Positions 18,602-30,998 are shown, counted from the stretch's first letter. The stretch: DNA of 64,000 bases from Pseudomonas putida (GCF_002906855.1 NZ_MINI01000028.1:558001-622000), one strand, 5' to 3'. The notes: generated by a model not told the origin, from the sequence alone. Numbers and translations are program-made.

Positions 18602-20067
18602 GTGCTTCCCGCGAGCAAGAATTTCGCCTGAGTGCGGAACGTGGCGACACCCCCTTGCTGCCCAATGAGCGGGTGTGGGGTTTCTGGGGCTTTGCCTACG
18701 CCAACTCGGCGCTGGCAGTGGCCACCTGGGTGTTCCTGATCGGCGGCGCCACCGCGCTGTTCGTCGGGCCCTTGCAAGGGATTGCCGCGATCATCATCGG
18801 CAACATCATCGGCGTGGTCCTCGCCGCATCGTCCACCTGCCTGCCGTGTGGCAAGTACGGCGTCGAGCAGTTCACCTTCCTGCGCAGCATGTTCGGCTTC
18901 AACGGCAGCCGCCTGGTGTACTTCCTGTCGGTGGTGGTGCTGACCCTGGGCTGGCTGGCGGTGCTGGGGCTGATGTGCGGGCGTGCGCTGGACAACCTGC
19001 AAACCCTGGTACAGCAGCGCCAGGCCAACGCTGACGACTGGCTGGTGACCGCCGGGGGCTTGCTGGCCATCGTGCTGGCGGCGCTGGTGGCCATGCGCGG
19101 GCCGGACATGATCCGCCGGCTGAGCGCGGTGATTGCGCCCAGCCTGATCCTGATCATGCTGGCGCTGATGTATTTCATTTCCCGCCGCTACAGCTTCGAC
19201 GAACTGCTGGCCATGCCGCCCTTGCAGCCGCCGTTCGAGAACCCCCACGTCAACTTCATGGTCGCCGTGGAAATCAACATCGCCGCAGGCTTCTCCTGGT
19301 GGCCCTACATCGGCAACCTGTCGCGCCTGTGCAGCAACCAGCGCACGGCCTTCTGGCCCAACCTGGTGGGCATCTTCGGGGCGGCGTCGCTGGGCGAGTC
19401 GGTCAGCCTGTTCGCCGCCACCACCCTGGGCAGCAGCGACCCTACCGCCTGGATGCGCCTGGCGGGTGGCATGGGCTTCGGCGTCATCGCCCTGAGCTTC
19501 CTGGCACTGGCCAACCTGACCGGCATGGTCAACATCCTCTACACCGCGGTGATCGGCTTGCGCCAGCTGGCCGGCGAGCGCCTGCGCAGCGTGGGCTGGG
19601 GGGTACTGATCGGGCTGTTCTGCATCATTCCGGTGGTGATCGTGGTGTTCCTGCCGGGGATCTACGACGGCTTCTTCATCTTCCTGGTGTGGACGTCCGC
19701 GCTCAACAGTGCCCTGGCCGGCATCGGCATCGCCGATTACTTCTTCCTGCGCAAGCAGCGCCTGAACCTGCGCCAGCTCTATGCCGAGCAAAGCGGGTCG
19801 CCGTTGCGCTACTGCAAAGGCTTCAACCCCATCGCGCTGCTGGCGCTGGTGGCGGGCTTCGCGATCTATGTGGTGGTGTTCAACCCGCAGACCCTGGCCC
19901 ATGCCGACTTCTTCACCTACGCCACCGCCTCGCTGCCGTCCTGCCTGCTGGCCGGGCTGGTGCACTACGGCCTGACCCGACTGCTGGCGGCGCGCCTGGG
20001 TTGGGGCGGCTACCCAAAGCGTAATGAAAACATCCTCCAGGCTGCCGGCCTGCGTGCACAGGACTAG
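18598..20067 (+). CDS. NCS1-family / purine-cytosine permease-like transporter
   Basis: Polytopic inner-membrane transporter of 489 residues with about twelve hydrophobic segments, of the nucleobase-cation-symport-1 type. Typical is the N-terminal block '[22 protein letters not shown]' and '[18 protein letters not shown]'. It overlaps the small membrane protein by 4 bp and precedes the GMC gene by 4 bp. In context it would import the guanidino compound, or a related amine, that the operon degrades. Confidence 0.88.
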   Translation: MSASREQEFRLSAERGDTPLLPNERVWGFWGFAYANSALAVATWVFLIGGATALFVGPLQGIAAIIIGNIIGVVLAASSTCLPCGKYGVEQFTFLRSMFGFNGSRLVYFLSVVVLTLGWLAVLGLMCGRALDNLQTLVQQRQANADDWLVTAGGLLAIVLAALVAMRGPDMIRRLSAVIAPSLILIMLALMYFISRRYSFDELLAMPPLQPPFENPHVNFMVAVEINIAAGFSWWPYIGNLSRLCSNQRTAFWPNLVGIFGAASLGESVSLFAATTLGSSDPTAWMRLAGGMGFGVIALSFLALANLTGMVNILYTAVIGLRQLAGERLRSVGWGVLIGLFCIIPVVIVVFLPGIYDGFFIFLVWTSALNSALAGIGIADYFFLRKQRLNLRQLYAEQSGSPLRYCKGFNPIALLALVAGFAIYVVVFNPQTLAHADFFTYATASLPSCLLAGLVHYGLTRLLAARLGWGGYPKRNENILQAAGLRAQD

Positions 20068-20071
20068 AACC

Positions 20072-21760
20072 ATGACCAAGCGATACGACTACATCATCAT
20101 CGGCGCAGGCTCTGCCGGCTGCGTCCTGGCCAACCGCCTGAGCGAAGACGCCGGTACCTCGGTGCTGGTCCTGGAGTTCGGCGGCAGCGACCGCAGCGTG
20201 CTGATCCAGATGCCCAGTGCCTTCTCGCTGCCCATGAACACCAAAAAGTACAACTGGCGCTATGAGACCGTTGCCGAGCCGCACCTGGACAACCGCCGCC
20301 TGCATTGCCCGCGGGGCAAGGTGCTGGGCGGCTCGTCGTCGATCAATGGGCTGGTCTACATCCGTGGCCATGCCTGCGACTTCGATGAATGGGAAAGCCT
20401 TGGGGCGAAGAACTGGAGCTACCGCAACTGCCTGCCGTACTTCAAGCGTGCCGAGCAGTACAAGTTCGGTGGCGATGACTACCGCGGTGGCATGGGGCCG
20501 CTGGCCACCAACAACGGCAACAACATGCAGAACCCGCTGTACGGCGCCTGGGTCGAGGCCGGTGCCGAAGCCGGCTACATCAAGACCGATGACTGCAACG
20601 GCTACATGCAGGAAGGCTTTGGTGCCATGCACATGACGGTCAAGGATGGCGTGCGCTGGTCCACGGCCAACGCCTACCTGCGCCCGGCCATGGGCCGGCC
20701 GAACCTGACCGTGATCACCCATGCCATGACCCGGCGCATCCTGCTCGATGGCAAGCGGGCGGTGGGTGTGGAATATGACCACGATGGCCAGACCCACAAG
20801 GTGCTGTGCAACCGTGAGGTGCTGGTGTCGTCCGGCCCGATCGGTTCTCCGCACTTGTTGCAGCGCTCCGGCATCGGCCCCGAGGCCGTGCTGAAGCAGG
20901 CCGGCATCGAGGTGCGCCACGCCCTGCCTGGGGTGGGCGAGAACCTGCAGGACCACTCGGAAATCTACATCCAGTATGCGTGCAAGGAGCCGGTGACCCT
21001 CAACGGCAAGATGAACCTGCTGGGCAAGGCGATGATCGGCCTGCGCTGGTTGCTGTTCAAGGACGGCCTGGGCGCCAGCAACCACTTCGAGGCGGGCGGT
21101 TTCATCCGTTCGTCCAAGGGCCTGCGCTGGCCGGACATCCAGTTCCATTTCCTGCCGGCGGCCATGCGTTATGACGGCGACAAACCGTTCAAGGGCCATG
21201 GCTTCATGGTACTGACCGGGCCCAACAAGCCCAAGAGCCGCGGCCACGTGCGGGCGCTGTCGGCCGACCCGTACCAGCATCCGGAAATCCGCTTCAACTA
21301 CCTCGAGAGCGAGGAGGACCGAGAGGGCTTCCGCCGTTGTGTACGGCTGACCCGCGAAATCATCGCCCAGCCGGCCATGGACCGCTTCCGCGGCGAGGAG
21401 CTGGCGCCCGGGCCGCAGGTGCAGACCGATGAGCAGATCGACGCGTTCGTGCGCGCCAACATGGAAAGCACCATGCACCCGTGCGGTTCGTGCCGGATGG
21501 GCGAGGATGATATGGCCGTGGTCGATTCGACCTTGCGCGTGCATGGCTTGCAGGGGCTGCGGGTGATCGACTCCTCGGTGTTCCCGAGCGAGCCCAATGG
21601 CAACCTCAACGCGCCGACCATCATGCTGGCCGAACGTGCTGCCGACCTGGTGCGCGGGCGCCAGCCGCTGGCACCGAGCGATGTACCGGTTGGCCTGGTG
21701 GCGGGCTGGGAGGAGCAGCAACGCAGCCGCGCGCCGCAGCGCGAGATGCCTGTTCGCTAG
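20072..21760 (+). CDS. GMC oxidoreductase, choline dehydrogenase (BetA)-like
   Basis: FAD-dependent alcohol dehydrogenase of 562 residues. The N-terminal Rossmann motif is [22 protein letters not shown] signatures are '[18 protein letters not shown]' and '[18 protein letters not shown]'. Catalytic His/Asn fall in '[10 protein letters not shown]' and '[18 protein letters not shown]'. Start ATG 20072 is 4 bp after the permease stop. It is not next to betB/betI, so it is probably a paralogue acting on an amino alcohol or similar, feeding the upstream aldehyde dehydrogenase. True choline oxidation cannot be excluded. Confidence 0.9.
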   Translation: MTKRYDYIIIGAGSAGCVLANRLSEDAGTSVLVLEFGGSDRSVLIQMPSAFSLPMNTKKYNWRYETVAEPHLDNRRLHCPRGKVLGGSSSINGLVYIRGHACDFDEWESLGAKNWSYRNCLPYFKRAEQYKFGGDDYRGGMGPLATNNGNNMQNPLYGAWVEAGAEAGYIKTDDCNGYMQEGFGAMHMTVKDGVRWSTANAYLRPAMGRPNLTVITHAMTRRILLDGKRAVGVEYDHDGQTHKVLCNREVLVSSGPIGSPHLLQRSGIGPEAVLKQAGIEVRHALPGVGENLQDHSEIYIQYACKEPVTLNGKMNLLGKAMIGLRWLLFKDGLGASNHFEAGGFIRSSKGLRWPDIQFHFLPAAMRYDGDKPFKGHGFMVLTGPNKPKSRGHVRALSADPYQHPEIRFNYLESEEDREGFRRCVRLTREIIAQPAMDRFRGEELAPGPQVQTDEQIDAFVRANMESTMHPCGSCRMGEDDMAVVDSTLRVHGLQGLRVIDSSVFPSEPNGNLNAPTIMLAERAADLVRGRQPLAPSDVPVGLVAGWEEQQRSRAPQREMPVR

Positions 21761-21791
21761 CGATACCGGGGCCGCCAGGCGCGGCCCTGGC

Positions 21792-21977
21792 CGGACCGAA
21801 TGTGCTCCATTGGAGCGAATTCGCTACAAGCGGCGCTGGCGCAAGGTTCACGACGTCTGGCGCTGTTCTGCCGCCTGATTGGCGCTGTTTTGTGGAGCGA
21901 CTTCTTTACAGCCAATCCGGCAACATTCAATCAAACCCCGGTAACTCGGGCGTTTTCCGGCTGGCACAGTGCTTGCT
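21792..21977 (+). promoter_or_regulatory. Sigma-54 promoter and three enhancer sites of cycA
   Basis: Sigma-54 promoter TGGCAC-N5-TTGCT at 21962-21977. Upstream are three 18-bp sites: 21792-21809 (CGGACCGAATGTGCTCCA), 21811-21828 (TGGAGCGAATTCGCTACA) and 21893-21910 (TGGAGCGACTTCTTTACA, the weakest). The arrangement (starts 19 bp apart, then 82 bp) nearly matches the gcvH promoter. The rest of the 317-bp gap holds no gene I can see. Confidence 0.8.
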
Positions 21978-22077
21978 CTCTACCTGGCACGCGAGCGGAT
22001 TTGAAAGTTGTTCATCCGGCCGCGAGGTTTGAACTTGTGACGTTATAAAAACAATTAGACTAGCAAGGTAGAAATCA

Positions 22078-23502
22078 ATGAATAACTTGCCCCACGGTCA
22101 CCGCCCGCCTGACGGTGACCCACACGAACTCAAGCGCAACCTGTCCAACCGCCATATCCAGCTGATCGCCATTGGCGGTGCGATCGGCACCGGCCTGTTC
22201 ATGGGCTCTGGCAAGACCATCAGCCTGGCGGGGCCCTCCATCATTTTTGTCTACATGATCATCGGCTTCATGCTGTTCTTTGTCATGCGGGCAATGGGCG
22301 AACTGTTGTTGTCCAACTTGCAGTACAAGTCGTTCATCGATTTTGCGGCGGACCTGCTTGGCCCGTGGGCGGGGTTCTTCACCGGCTGGACCTACTGGTT
22401 CTGCTGGATTGTCACCGGTATCGCCGACGTCATCGCCATCTCAGCCTATTCGCAGTTCTGGTTCCCCGATATCCCCTTGTGGATACCGGCGCTGGCCTGT
22501 GTCGGCCTGTTGCTCACCCTGAACCTGATGACGGTAAAGATGTTCGGAGAAATGGAGTTCTGGTTCGCCATGATCAAGATCGTCGCCATCTGCGCGCTGG
22601 TCTGCACCGGCTTCTACATGGTGGCGGCGGCTTACCAGTCGCCGGCGGGGCAGGCGGCATCGCTGGCCAACCTGTGGAATGACGGCGGCATGTTCCCCCA
22701 TGGCGCCATGGGCTTCTTCGCCGGCTTCCAGATTGCGGTGTTTGCCTTTGTCGGCATCGAACTGGTAGGCACCACCGCCGCCGAAACCAAGAACCCGGAA
22801 CGCAACCTGCCACGGGCGATCAACTCGATTCCGTTGCGCATCATCGTCTTCTACGTGCTCGCGCTGGTCGCCATCATGGCCGTCACGCCCTGGCGTGAAG
22901 TGGTGGCCAACAAGAGCCCCTTCGTCGAACTGTTCGTGCTGGCCGGCCTGCCGGCGGCGGCGGGCATCATCAACTTCGTGGTGCTGACCTCGGCCATGTC
23001 GTCTGCCAACAGCGGCGTGTTCTCAACCAGCCGCATGCTCTATGGCCTGGCGGTGGATGGCGATGCGCCAGGCCGGTTCGGAGCGCTGTCCAGCCGTGCG
23101 GTACCGTCCAACGGCCTGATCTTTTCATGCGTGTGCCTGACGGGCGGGGCGCTGGTCATCTACCTGGTGCCGAACATGCTCGCCGCCTTCACCCTGATCA
23201 CCACGGTGTCGGCCCTGCTGTTCATGTTCGTCTGGTCGATCATCCTGCTGTCGTACCTGGCGTACCGCAAGCAGCGTGACCCGCTGCACCAGGCATCGAA
23301 GTACAAGATGCCGGGCGGCACGCTGATGTGCCGGGTGTGCCTGGTGTTCTTCGCCTTCATCCTGGCCTTGCTGGCACTGGAGGCCGACACCCGCAGCGCG
23401 CTGTTCCTGATGCCGGTCTGGTTTGCCGTGCTAGGCCTGGCCTATCGCTCGATCCGGCGCAAAAGGCAGCAGGCCGTGCAGCTGTCATTCGATGCCGATT
23501 GA
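22078..23502 (+). CDS. cycA: Amino acid permease, CycA-like (D-Ala/D-Ser/glycine transporter)
   Basis: Amino acid/polyamine/cation (APC) family permease of 474 residues with about twelve transmembrane segments. The signature 'LKRNLSNRHIQLIAIGGAIGTGLFMGSG' near residues 17-44 and 'IVTGIADVIAISAY' match CycA, which imports D-alanine, D-serine and glycine with protons. It has its own sigma-54 promoter with three GcsR-like sites, is followed by a strong terminator and then the gcsR gene. This makes glycine the likely physiological substrate. Confidence 0.88.
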   Translation: MNNLPHGHRPPDGDPHELKRNLSNRHIQLIAIGGAIGTGLFMGSGKTISLAGPSIIFVYMIIGFMLFFVMRAMGELLLSNLQYKSFIDFAADLLGPWAGFFTGWTYWFCWIVTGIADVIAISAYSQFWFPDIPLWIPALACVGLLLTLNLMTVKMFGEMEFWFAMIKIVAICALVCTGFYMVAAAYQSPAGQAASLANLWNDGGMFPHGAMGFFAGFQIAVFAFVGIELVGTTAAETKNPERNLPRAINSIPLRIIVFYVLALVAIMAVTPWREVVANKSPFVELFVLAGLPAAAGIINFVVLTSAMSSANSGVFSTSRMLYGLAVDGDAPGRFGALSSRAVPSNGLIFSCVCLTGGALVIYLVPNMLAAFTLITTVSALLFMFVWSIILLSYLAYRKQRDPLHQASKYKMPGGTLMCRVCLVFFAFILALLALEADTRSALFLMPVWFAVLGLAYRSIRRKRQQAVQLSFDAD

Positions 23503-23527
23503 TCCACACCTTCACTTTCCACCCAAG

Positions 23528-23565
23528 GGGGGCAGCGCCATGCGCTGTCCCCCTGTCGTCTTTTT
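23528..23565 (+). terminator. Rho-independent terminator of cycA
   Basis: GC-rich stem (GGGGGCAGCGC / GCGCTG-T-CCCCC, one bulged base, 3-base loop) followed by TCTTTTT at 23559-23565. It separates cycA from gcsR. Confidence 0.8.
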
Positions 23566-23583
23566 ACCCCGCAGGGAATTCTC

Positions 23584-25116
23584 ATGAGAATCCACGTCAA
23601 CTTTCTCGACCGTGTCGGTATCACTCAGGAAATCCTCTCGCTGCTTGGGGCGCGCAACCTCAACCTGGACGCCGTGGAGATGATTCCGCCCAACGTCTAT
23701 ATCGATGCCCCGACCTTGTCGCCAAGGGTGCTGGACGAGCTCTACGCAGCCCTGCTGGGCGTAGACGGGGTGCAGGAGGTGGCGCTGGTTGACTTCCTCC
23801 CCGGCCACCGCCGGCGCCTGCAGCTGGAAGCGTTGCTGGCAGCGATGAGCGACCCGGTGCTGGCGGTGGACCCTGGCGGCCATGTGCTGCTGGCGAACCC
23901 GACCCTGGTCGCCCTGGTGGGCCGCGAGCCGGCCGGTGAGCCGTTGAGCCGGTTGTTTGCCGAGCCGAACCTGGCCCAGACCCTGATCGACAAGGGCTTC
24001 CGACTGCCGATGTGCGAGGTGGGCTTTCAGGGCCAGGCCCTGCTGCTGGAGGCCACGCCGATCAGCGGTGGCGCCGATGGCCTGGTGGGCGGCCTGCTGA
24101 CCTTGTACCCGCCCAGCCGCATCGGCGAGCGCCTGGCCTCGCTGCTGCATGACAACAGCGAAGGCCTGGGGGCGTTGCTTGGCGAGTCGGCGGCGCTGCA
24201 GGCGCTCAAGGCCCGCCTGCACAAGGTGGCGAGCCTGGAGGCGCCGGTATTGATCCAGGGCGAGACCGGTACCGGCAAGGAACTGGTGGCTCGTGCCTGC
24301 CACGCGCTGAGCGCCCGGCGCGATGCCTCGTTCCTGGCGCTTAACTGCGCGGCGCTGCCCGAGAGCCTGGCCGAAAGCGAGCTGTTCGGCTACGCCGCCG
24401 GTGCCTTTACCGGCGCCCAGCGGGGCGGCAAGCCGGGCCTGCTGGAACTGGCCGATGGCGGTACCGTGTTTCTCGATGAAGTGGGCGAGATGTCGCCATA
24501 CTTGCAGGCCAAATTGCTGCGTTTTCTCAATGACGGCAGCTTTCGCCGGGTGGGCGGTGGCAGCGAGGTGCAGGTGAATGTGCGGGTGGTTTGCGCCACC
24601 CACCGCCACCTGGAAAGCATGGTGATCGAAGGCGGCTTTCGCGAAGACCTCTACTATCGCCTCAACGTGCTCAACCTACAGGTGCCGCCACTGCGCGAGC
24701 GCGGCAAGGACATCCTGCTGCTGGCCGAGCATTTCCTGCGCCAGGCCTGTGCGCAGATCCAGCGCGCCCCGTGCCGGCTGGCGCTGGCCACCCATCCGTT
24801 GCTGCTGGGCAATCGCTGGTCGGGCAATGTGCGCCAGTTGCAGAACGTGATCTTCCGCGCGGCGGCCATCAGCGAAGGCGACGTGATCGACTGTGATGAC
24901 CTGGAGCTGGCTGGTACCGCCTTGAGCAGCCAGCAAGCCGAGGGGCAGGAGATCGTCAGCCTGGAAGCGGCCGTGCAGGCCTTTGAAAAATCCTTGCTGG
25001 AAAAACTCTACGCAAGCTATCCCTCGACCCGGCAACTGGCGGTGCGTTTGCAGACATCGCACACGGCAATCGGCCAGCGTTTGCGCAAGTACGGTATCGC
25101 CAGCCGGGTCTCGTAG
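23584..25116 (+). CDS. gcsR: TyrR-like sigma-54 enhancer-binding protein, regulator of glycine cleavage
   Basis: Transcription activator of 510 residues. Domains in order: ACT-type domain (about 1-75, MRIHVNFLDRVGITQEILSL), PAS-like domain (about 80-190), AAA+ domain with Walker A GETGTGKE (about 226) and the sigma-54-contacting GAFTGA loop (about 272), and a TyrR-type helix-turn-helix at the C-terminus (STRQLAVRLQTSHTAIGQRLRKYG). In P. aeruginosa the equivalent, GcsR, senses glycine and activates the glycine cleavage operon. Here the gene lies between the two units that carry the paired sites, cycA and gcvH. The name rests on this context and domain layout. Confidence 0.9.
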   Translation: MRIHVNFLDRVGITQEILSLLGARNLNLDAVEMIPPNVYIDAPTLSPRVLDELYAALLGVDGVQEVALVDFLPGHRRRLQLEALLAAMSDPVLAVDPGGHVLLANPTLVALVGREPAGEPLSRLFAEPNLAQTLIDKGFRLPMCEVGFQGQALLLEATPISGGADGLVGGLLTLYPPSRIGERLASLLHDNSEGLGALLGESAALQALKARLHKVASLEAPVLIQGETGTGKELVARACHALSARRDASFLALNCAALPESLAESELFGYAAGAFTGAQRGGKPGLLELADGGTVFLDEVGEMSPYLQAKLLRFLNDGSFRRVGGGSEVQVNVRVVCATHRHLESMVIEGGFREDLYYRLNVLNLQVPPLRERGKDILLLAEHFLRQACAQIQRAPCRLALATHPLLLGNRWSGNVRQLQNVIFRAAAISEGDVIDCDDLELAGTALSSQQAEGQEIVSLEAAVQAFEKSLLEKLYASYPSTRQLAVRLQTSHTAIGQRLRKYGIASRVS

Positions 25117-25122
25117 CCGGCC

Positions 25123-25321
25123 CGGTGCGAATACGCTCCGCTGGAGTGAGTGTGCTCCAGGCGGGCGTGGTCCCGGGTTCATTGGCCCATGTTGTCAGGG
25201 TGGGCTGCCGGGCCCAGGTCACGGAGCGAATTCGCTCCATCGCGCAGGTGCGGGGTTGTCCGAAAATAAACAGTAAGATATTGATATATATGGATATTAT
25301 TGGGTTGGCATCGCCCTTGCT
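25123..25321 (+). promoter_or_regulatory. Sigma-54 promoter and three GcsR-type enhancer sites of gcvH
   Basis: Sigma-54 promoter TGGCAT-N5-TTGCT at 25306-25321. Three 18-bp sites lie upstream: 25123-25140 (CGGTGCGAATACGCTCCG), 25142-25159 (TGGAGTGAGTGTGCTCCA) and 25222-25239 (CGGAGCGAATTCGCTCCA, a near-perfect palindrome). Site starts are 19 and 80 bp apart. The AT-rich stretch 25263-25300 between the last site and the promoter may bend, for example with IHF. Confidence 0.85.
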
Positions 25322-25375
25322 CTGTATCAGTCAGTCCTGCATCGGGACCCATCTGATAACAAAAGAGGAAGATCC

Positions 25376-25753
25376 ATGACCACACTGCGTTTTACTCCTG
25401 AACACGAATGGCTGCGTCTGGAAGCGACGGGTGAACTGACCGTCGGCATCACCAGCTATGCCCAGCAGGCTTTGGGCGACGTGGTGTTCGTGCAATTGCC
25501 GGAGCCGGGCGAGTATGGAGAGGGCAACGAAGTCGCGGTGCTGGAGTCGGTGAAGGCCGCCAGCAACATCACCATGCCGTTGCGCGGTACCGTGGTGGCC
25601 GTCAACCAGGCTCTGGCCGACGTCCCCGAGCTGGTCAACACCTCGCCGATGCAGGACGGCTGGTTCTTCCGCATCCAGGCGGCCAACCCGGCGGAACTCG
25701 ACGGCCTGATGGACCAGGACGGCTACGACCGCTTCCTGGCCGACAACGCCTGA
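25376..25753 (+). CDS. gcvH: Glycine cleavage system H protein
   Basis: Lipoyl carrier protein of 125 residues that shuttles the methylamine group between the P, T and L proteins. The lipoylated lysine is Lys60 in '[11 protein letters not shown]'. The N-terminal '[21 protein letters not shown]' is standard. It is the first gene after the sigma-54 promoter and has GAGGAAG 8 bp before the start. gcvP follows 14 bp downstream. Confidence 0.96.
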   Translation: MTTLRFTPEHEWLRLEATGELTVGITSYAQQALGDVVFVQLPEPGEYGEGNEVAVLESVKAASNITMPLRGTVVAVNQALADVPELVNTSPMQDGWFFRIQAANPAELDGLMDQDGYDRFLADNA

Positions 25754-25767
25754 GCCAGGGTGCCGAC

Positions 25768-28638
25768 ATGACCAACGCATCCATCCCGCTGGGCACCGAC
25801 AACGAGTTCATCGCCCGCCACATCGGCCCGCGCGAGGGCGACATCGACGCCATGCTGGCGCTGGTCGGCCATGACTCGCTCGACGCCCTGATCGACAGCG
25901 TCATCCCTGTCAGCATCAGGGGCAGCAGTGTGCTCGAACTGTCCAAGGGGCAGGGCGAAGCTGAAGCCCTGGCCGCACTCAAAGCCATCGCGGCCAACAA
26001 CCAGCTGTTCAGCAACCATATTGGCCAGGGCTATTACCCGTGCCACACACCAACGCCGATCCAGCGTAACCTGCTGGAGAACCCGGCCTGGTACACCGCT
26101 TACACGCCGTACCAGCCGGAAATCTCCCAGGGCCGCCTGGAGGCGTTGCTGAACTTCCAGACCCTGGTCAGCGACCTCACCGGCATGCAGATCGCCAACG
26201 CCTCGTTGCTCGACGAAGCCACCGCTGCCGCCGAGGCCATGACCTTCTGCAAGCGCCTGGCAAAGAACAAGGCCCCGGCGTTCTTCGCCTCCAGCCATTG
26301 CCACCCGCAAACCCTCGATGTGCTGCGTACCCGTGCCCAGCCACTGGGTATCGAAGTGGTCATCGCGGATGAAACCGACCTGGATGGCCAAAGCCTGGAC
26401 GGCTATTTCGGCCTGTTGCTGCAATACCCGGCCAGCACCGGCGCCATCAGCGACCACCGCGCCCTGGTGCAGCGCGCCCATGGCGCGGGTGCGCTGGTGG
26501 CCGTGGCCGCCGACCTGCTGGCGCTGACCTTGCTGACCCCACCGGGCGAGTTCGATGCCGACGTGGTGCTGGGCAGCGCCCAGCGCTTCGGCGTGCCGCT
26601 GGGCTTTGGCGGCCCGCATGCGGCGTACTTCGCCACCCGCGACGGGTTCAAGCGCGACATGCCCGGCCGCCTGGTGGGCGTGTCCATCGACCGCTTCGGC
26701 AAGCCGGCCCTGCGCCTGGCCATGCAAACCCGCGAGCAACACATCCGCCGCGAAAAGGCCACCAGCAACATCTGCACCGCGCAGGTGCTGCTGGCCAACA
26801 TCGCCAGCATGTATGCGGTCTACCACGGCCCCCACGGCCTGGAGCAGATCGCCCGGCGGGTACACCGCCTGACCGCAATCCTGGTGCAAGGGCTGCAGCA
26901 GCTGGGGCACAAGGTCGAGCAGGCGCGCTTCTTCGACAGCGTCAGCGTGGTCACCGCGAGGCCCGTGGCCGATGTACTGGCGGCAGCCCAGGCCGGGCGA
27001 CTGAACCTGCGGCTGATCGATGAGCGGCGGGTTGGCGTGGCCTTGGATGAAACCTGCGAACAGGCCAGTGTGGAGGCCCTGTGGCAGGTGTTTGCCGAAA
27101 CCGGTCAGGCGCTGCCGAACTTCACCGGCCTGGCCGCCAAGGCGGTCGATTGCCTGCCAGCGCCCTTGCTGCGCACGACGCCGTTCCTGCAGCACCCGGT
27201 GTTCAATCGGTATCACAGCGAAACCGAGCTGATGCGCTACCTGCGCCGCCTGGCCGACAAGGACCTGGCTCTGGACCGCAGCATGATCGCCCTGGGCTCG
27301 TGCACCATGAAGCTCAACGCCGCCAGCGAGATGGTGCCGATCACCTGGCCGGAATTCGGCGCGCTGCACCCGTTCGCCCCGGCCGAACAGACGCTGGGCT
27401 ACCGCCAGCTGACCGATGAACTGGAGGCCATGCTCTGCGCCGCCACCGGCTATGACGCCATGTCGCTGCAGCCCAATGCCGGCTCCCAGGGCGAGTACGC
27501 CGGCCTGCTGGCCATCCGCGCCTACCACGCCAGCCGTGGCGAGGCAGGGCGCGATGTGTGCCTGATCCCGTCGTCGGCCCATGGCACCAACCCGGCCACG
27601 GCGCAGATGGCCGGCATGCGGGTGGTGGTGGTCAACTGCGACGAGCGTGGCAACGTCGATGTCGCCGACCTGCAGCACAAGGCCGAGCAGCACCGGGCGC
27701 AGCTGGCCGCGCTGATGATCACCTACCCCTCGACCCACGGTGTGTTCGAGGATGCCATCACGCACATCTGCGACATCGTTCATGAGCACGGTGGCCAGGT
27801 GTACCTGGATGGCGCCAACATGAACGCCATGGTCGGCCTGTGTGCGCCGGGCAAGTTCGGTGGCGACGTGTCGCACCTGAACCTGCACAAGACCTTCTGC
27901 ATCCCCCACGGTGGCGGCGGCCCCGGTGTCGGCCCGATCGGCGTCAAGGCGCACCTGGCGCCGTTCCTACCCGGCCACGCGCAGCTGGCCAACCCGCAGG
28001 GCGCGGTCAGCGCGGCGCCTTATGGCAGTGCCAGCATCCTGCCGATCACCTGGATGTACATCCGCATGATGGGCGGGGAAGGGCTCAAGCGTGCCTCGCA
28101 GCTGGCGATCCTCAATGCCAACTACATTGCCCGGCGCCTGGAGGAGCACTACCCGGTGCTGTACACCGGCGAGAACGGCCTGGTCGCCCACGAGTGCATC
28201 CTCGACCTGCGCCCGCTCAAGGACAGCAGCGGCATCAGCGTCGAGGACGTGGCCAAGCGCCTGATCGACTTCGGCTTCCATGCCCCGACCATGTCGTTCC
28301 CGGTGGCTGGCACGCTGATGGTCGAGCCGACCGAGAGCGAGTCCAAGGAAGAGCTGGACCGCTTCTGCGCCGCGATGATCTGCATCCGCGAGGAAATCCG
28401 CGCCGTGGAAAACGGCACTCTGGACAAGCTCGACAACCCGCTGAAGAACGCCCCGCACACCGCCACCGAGCTGGTGGGCGAATGGCCCCATGGCTATGCC
28501 CGGGAGCTGGCGGTGTACCCGCTGGCAGAGTTACGCGACAGCAAGTACTGGCCGCCGGTGGGGCGCGTGGACAACGTCTACGGCGACCGCAACCTGGCCT
28601 GTGCCTGCCCGCCGCTGTCGAGCTATCAAGATGTCTGA
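25768..28638 (+). CDS. gcvP: Glycine dehydrogenase (decarboxylating), P protein
   Basis: Full-length single-chain P protein, 956 residues, which decarboxylates glycine with PLP and passes the methylamine to the lipoyl arm of GcvH. The N-terminal '[17 protein letters not shown]' is characteristic. The Schiff-base lysine is in '[18 protein letters not shown]' near residue 710, and 'DGANMNAM' contributes to the PLP site. The gap to glyA (61 bp) contains a 10-bp stem-loop at about 28645-28665. Confidence 0.96.
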   Translation: MTNASIPLGTDNEFIARHIGPREGDIDAMLALVGHDSLDALIDSVIPVSIRGSSVLELSKGQGEAEALAALKAIAANNQLFSNHIGQGYYPCHTPTPIQRNLLENPAWYTAYTPYQPEISQGRLEALLNFQTLVSDLTGMQIANASLLDEATAAAEAMTFCKRLAKNKAPAFFASSHCHPQTLDVLRTRAQPLGIEVVIADETDLDGQSLDGYFGLLLQYPASTGAISDHRALVQRAHGAGALVAVAADLLALTLLTPPGEFDADVVLGSAQRFGVPLGFGGPHAAYFATRDGFKRDMPGRLVGVSIDRFGKPALRLAMQTREQHIRREKATSNICTAQVLLANIASMYAVYHGPHGLEQIARRVHRLTAILVQGLQQLGHKVEQARFFDSVSVVTARPVADVLAAAQAGRLNLRLIDERRVGVALDETCEQASVEALWQVFAETGQALPNFTGLAAKAVDCLPAPLLRTTPFLQHPVFNRYHSETELMRYLRRLADKDLALDRSMIALGSCTMKLNAASEMVPITWPEFGALHPFAPAEQTLGYRQLTDELEAMLCAATGYDAMSLQPNAGSQGEYAGLLAIRAYHASRGEAGRDVCLIPSSAHGTNPATAQMAGMRVVVVNCDERGNVDVADLQHKAEQHRAQLAALMITYPSTHGVFEDAITHICDIVHEHGGQVYLDGANMNAMVGLCAPGKFGGDVSHLNLHKTFCIPHGGGGPGVGPIGVKAHLAPFLPGHAQLANPQGAVSAAPYGSASILPITWMYIRMMGGEGLKRASQLAILNANYIARRLEEHYPVLYTGENGLVAHECILDLRPLKDSSGISVEDVAKRLIDFGFHAPTMSFPVAGTLMVEPTESESKEELDRFCAAMICIREEIRAVENGTLDKLDNPLKNAPHTATELVGEWPHGYARELAVYPLAELRDSKYWPPVGRVDNVYGDRNLACACPPLSSYQDV

Positions 28639-28699
28639 CCTGCCGGCCCGGACCCGGTCCGGGCCGTGTTTGCCAACCGAACAACAAGGAGTCACACCC

Positions 28700-29953
<1,254 letters not shown>

Positions 29954-29957
29954 CACA

Positions 29958-29980
29958 CGGGGGCCGCAAAGCAGCCCCCG
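29958..29980 (+). other. Intergenic stem-loop between glyA and lipA
   Basis: Seven-bp stem CGGGGGC / GCCCCCG with a 9-base loop and no T-tract. It may protect or attenuate the message rather than end it. Confidence 0.4.
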
Positions 29981-30023
29981 GTAATGCTGTCAGTCAATAT
30001 CAACGCGGGGCCAGGAGCCAGCC

Positions 30024-30998
30024 ATGTCCAGCGAACAACTGCAACACACATCGCCGCGCCCGCAGCCCTTGCAGGCCGGGGTGAAACTGCGCGGCGCCGA
30101 CAAGGTGGCGCGCATTCCGGTGAAGATCCTGCCCACCGAGCAGGTGCCGCGCAAACCCGACTGGATTCGCGTGGCGATTCCCACTACGCCGGAAGTGGCG
30201 CGGGTCAAGGCCCTGCTGCGCAAGCACAGGCTGCACAGCGTGTGCGAAGAGGCGTCCTGCCCGAACCTGGGCGAGTGCTTTTCGGGCGGTACGGCGACCT
30301 TCATGATCATGGGCGATATCTGCACCCGCCGTTGCCCGTTCTGCGATGTCGGCCATGGCCGGCCCAAGCCGCTGGATGCCGATGAACCGAAGAACCTGGC
30401 CATCGCCATTGCCGACCTTGGCCTGAAGTATGTGGTGATCACCTCGGTGGACCGTGACGACCTGCGCGATGGTGGCGCCGGGCACTTTGCCGATTGCCTG
30501 CGCGAGATCCGCAGGCTGTCGCCGGGGATTCAGCTGGAGACCCTGGTGCCGGATTACCGTGGCCGCATGGACGTGGCCCTGGACATCACGGCGCAAGAGC
30601 CGCCAGATGTGTTCAATCACAACCTGGAAACCGTACCGCGCCTGTATCGGGCGGCACGGCCAGGCTCGGACTTCGAATGGTCACTGGACCTGCTGGAGCG
30701 CTTCAAGCAACGCCTGCCGACGGTACCGACCAAGTCCGGCCTGATGCTCGGCCTGGGCGAGACCGATGCCGAGGTGGTCGAGGTGATGCAGCGCATGCGT
30801 GAGCACCAGGTCGACATGCTGACCTTGGGGCAGTACCTGCAACCGTCACGCAGCCACCTGCCGGTGCAGCGCTTCGTGCACCCCGACACCTTCGCCATGC
30901 TTGCCGAGCAAGCATTGGCGATGGGGTTCAGAAACGTGGCAGCCGGGCCGCTGGTGCGCTCGTCCTACCACGCTGACCGGCAACTGCAAGCCGTGTAA
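30024..30998 (+). CDS. lipA: Lipoyl synthase
   Basis: Radical SAM enzyme of 324 residues that inserts two sulfurs into octanoyl-lysine. The auxiliary cluster cysteines are in '[13 protein letters not shown]' and the radical SAM triad in '[10 protein letters not shown]'. Lipoate is the cofactor of GcvH, so the position 70 bp after glyA is functional sense: the cluster makes its own cofactor capacity. It is probably a second copy, since lipA normally sits with lipB. No gcvT or sdaA is present here. Confidence 0.93.
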   Translation: MSSEQLQHTSPRPQPLQAGVKLRGADKVARIPVKILPTEQVPRKPDWIRVAIPTTPEVARVKALLRKHRLHSVCEEASCPNLGECFSGGTATFMIMGDICTRRCPFCDVGHGRPKPLDADEPKNLAIAIADLGLKYVVITSVDRDDLRDGGAGHFADCLREIRRLSPGIQLETLVPDYRGRMDVALDITAQEPPDVFNHNLETVPRLYRAARPGSDFEWSLDLLERFKQRLPTVPTKSGLMLGLGETDAEVVEVMQRMREHQVDMLTLGQYLQPSRSHLPVQRFVHPDTFAMLAEQALAMGFRNVAAGPLVRSSYHADRQLQAV

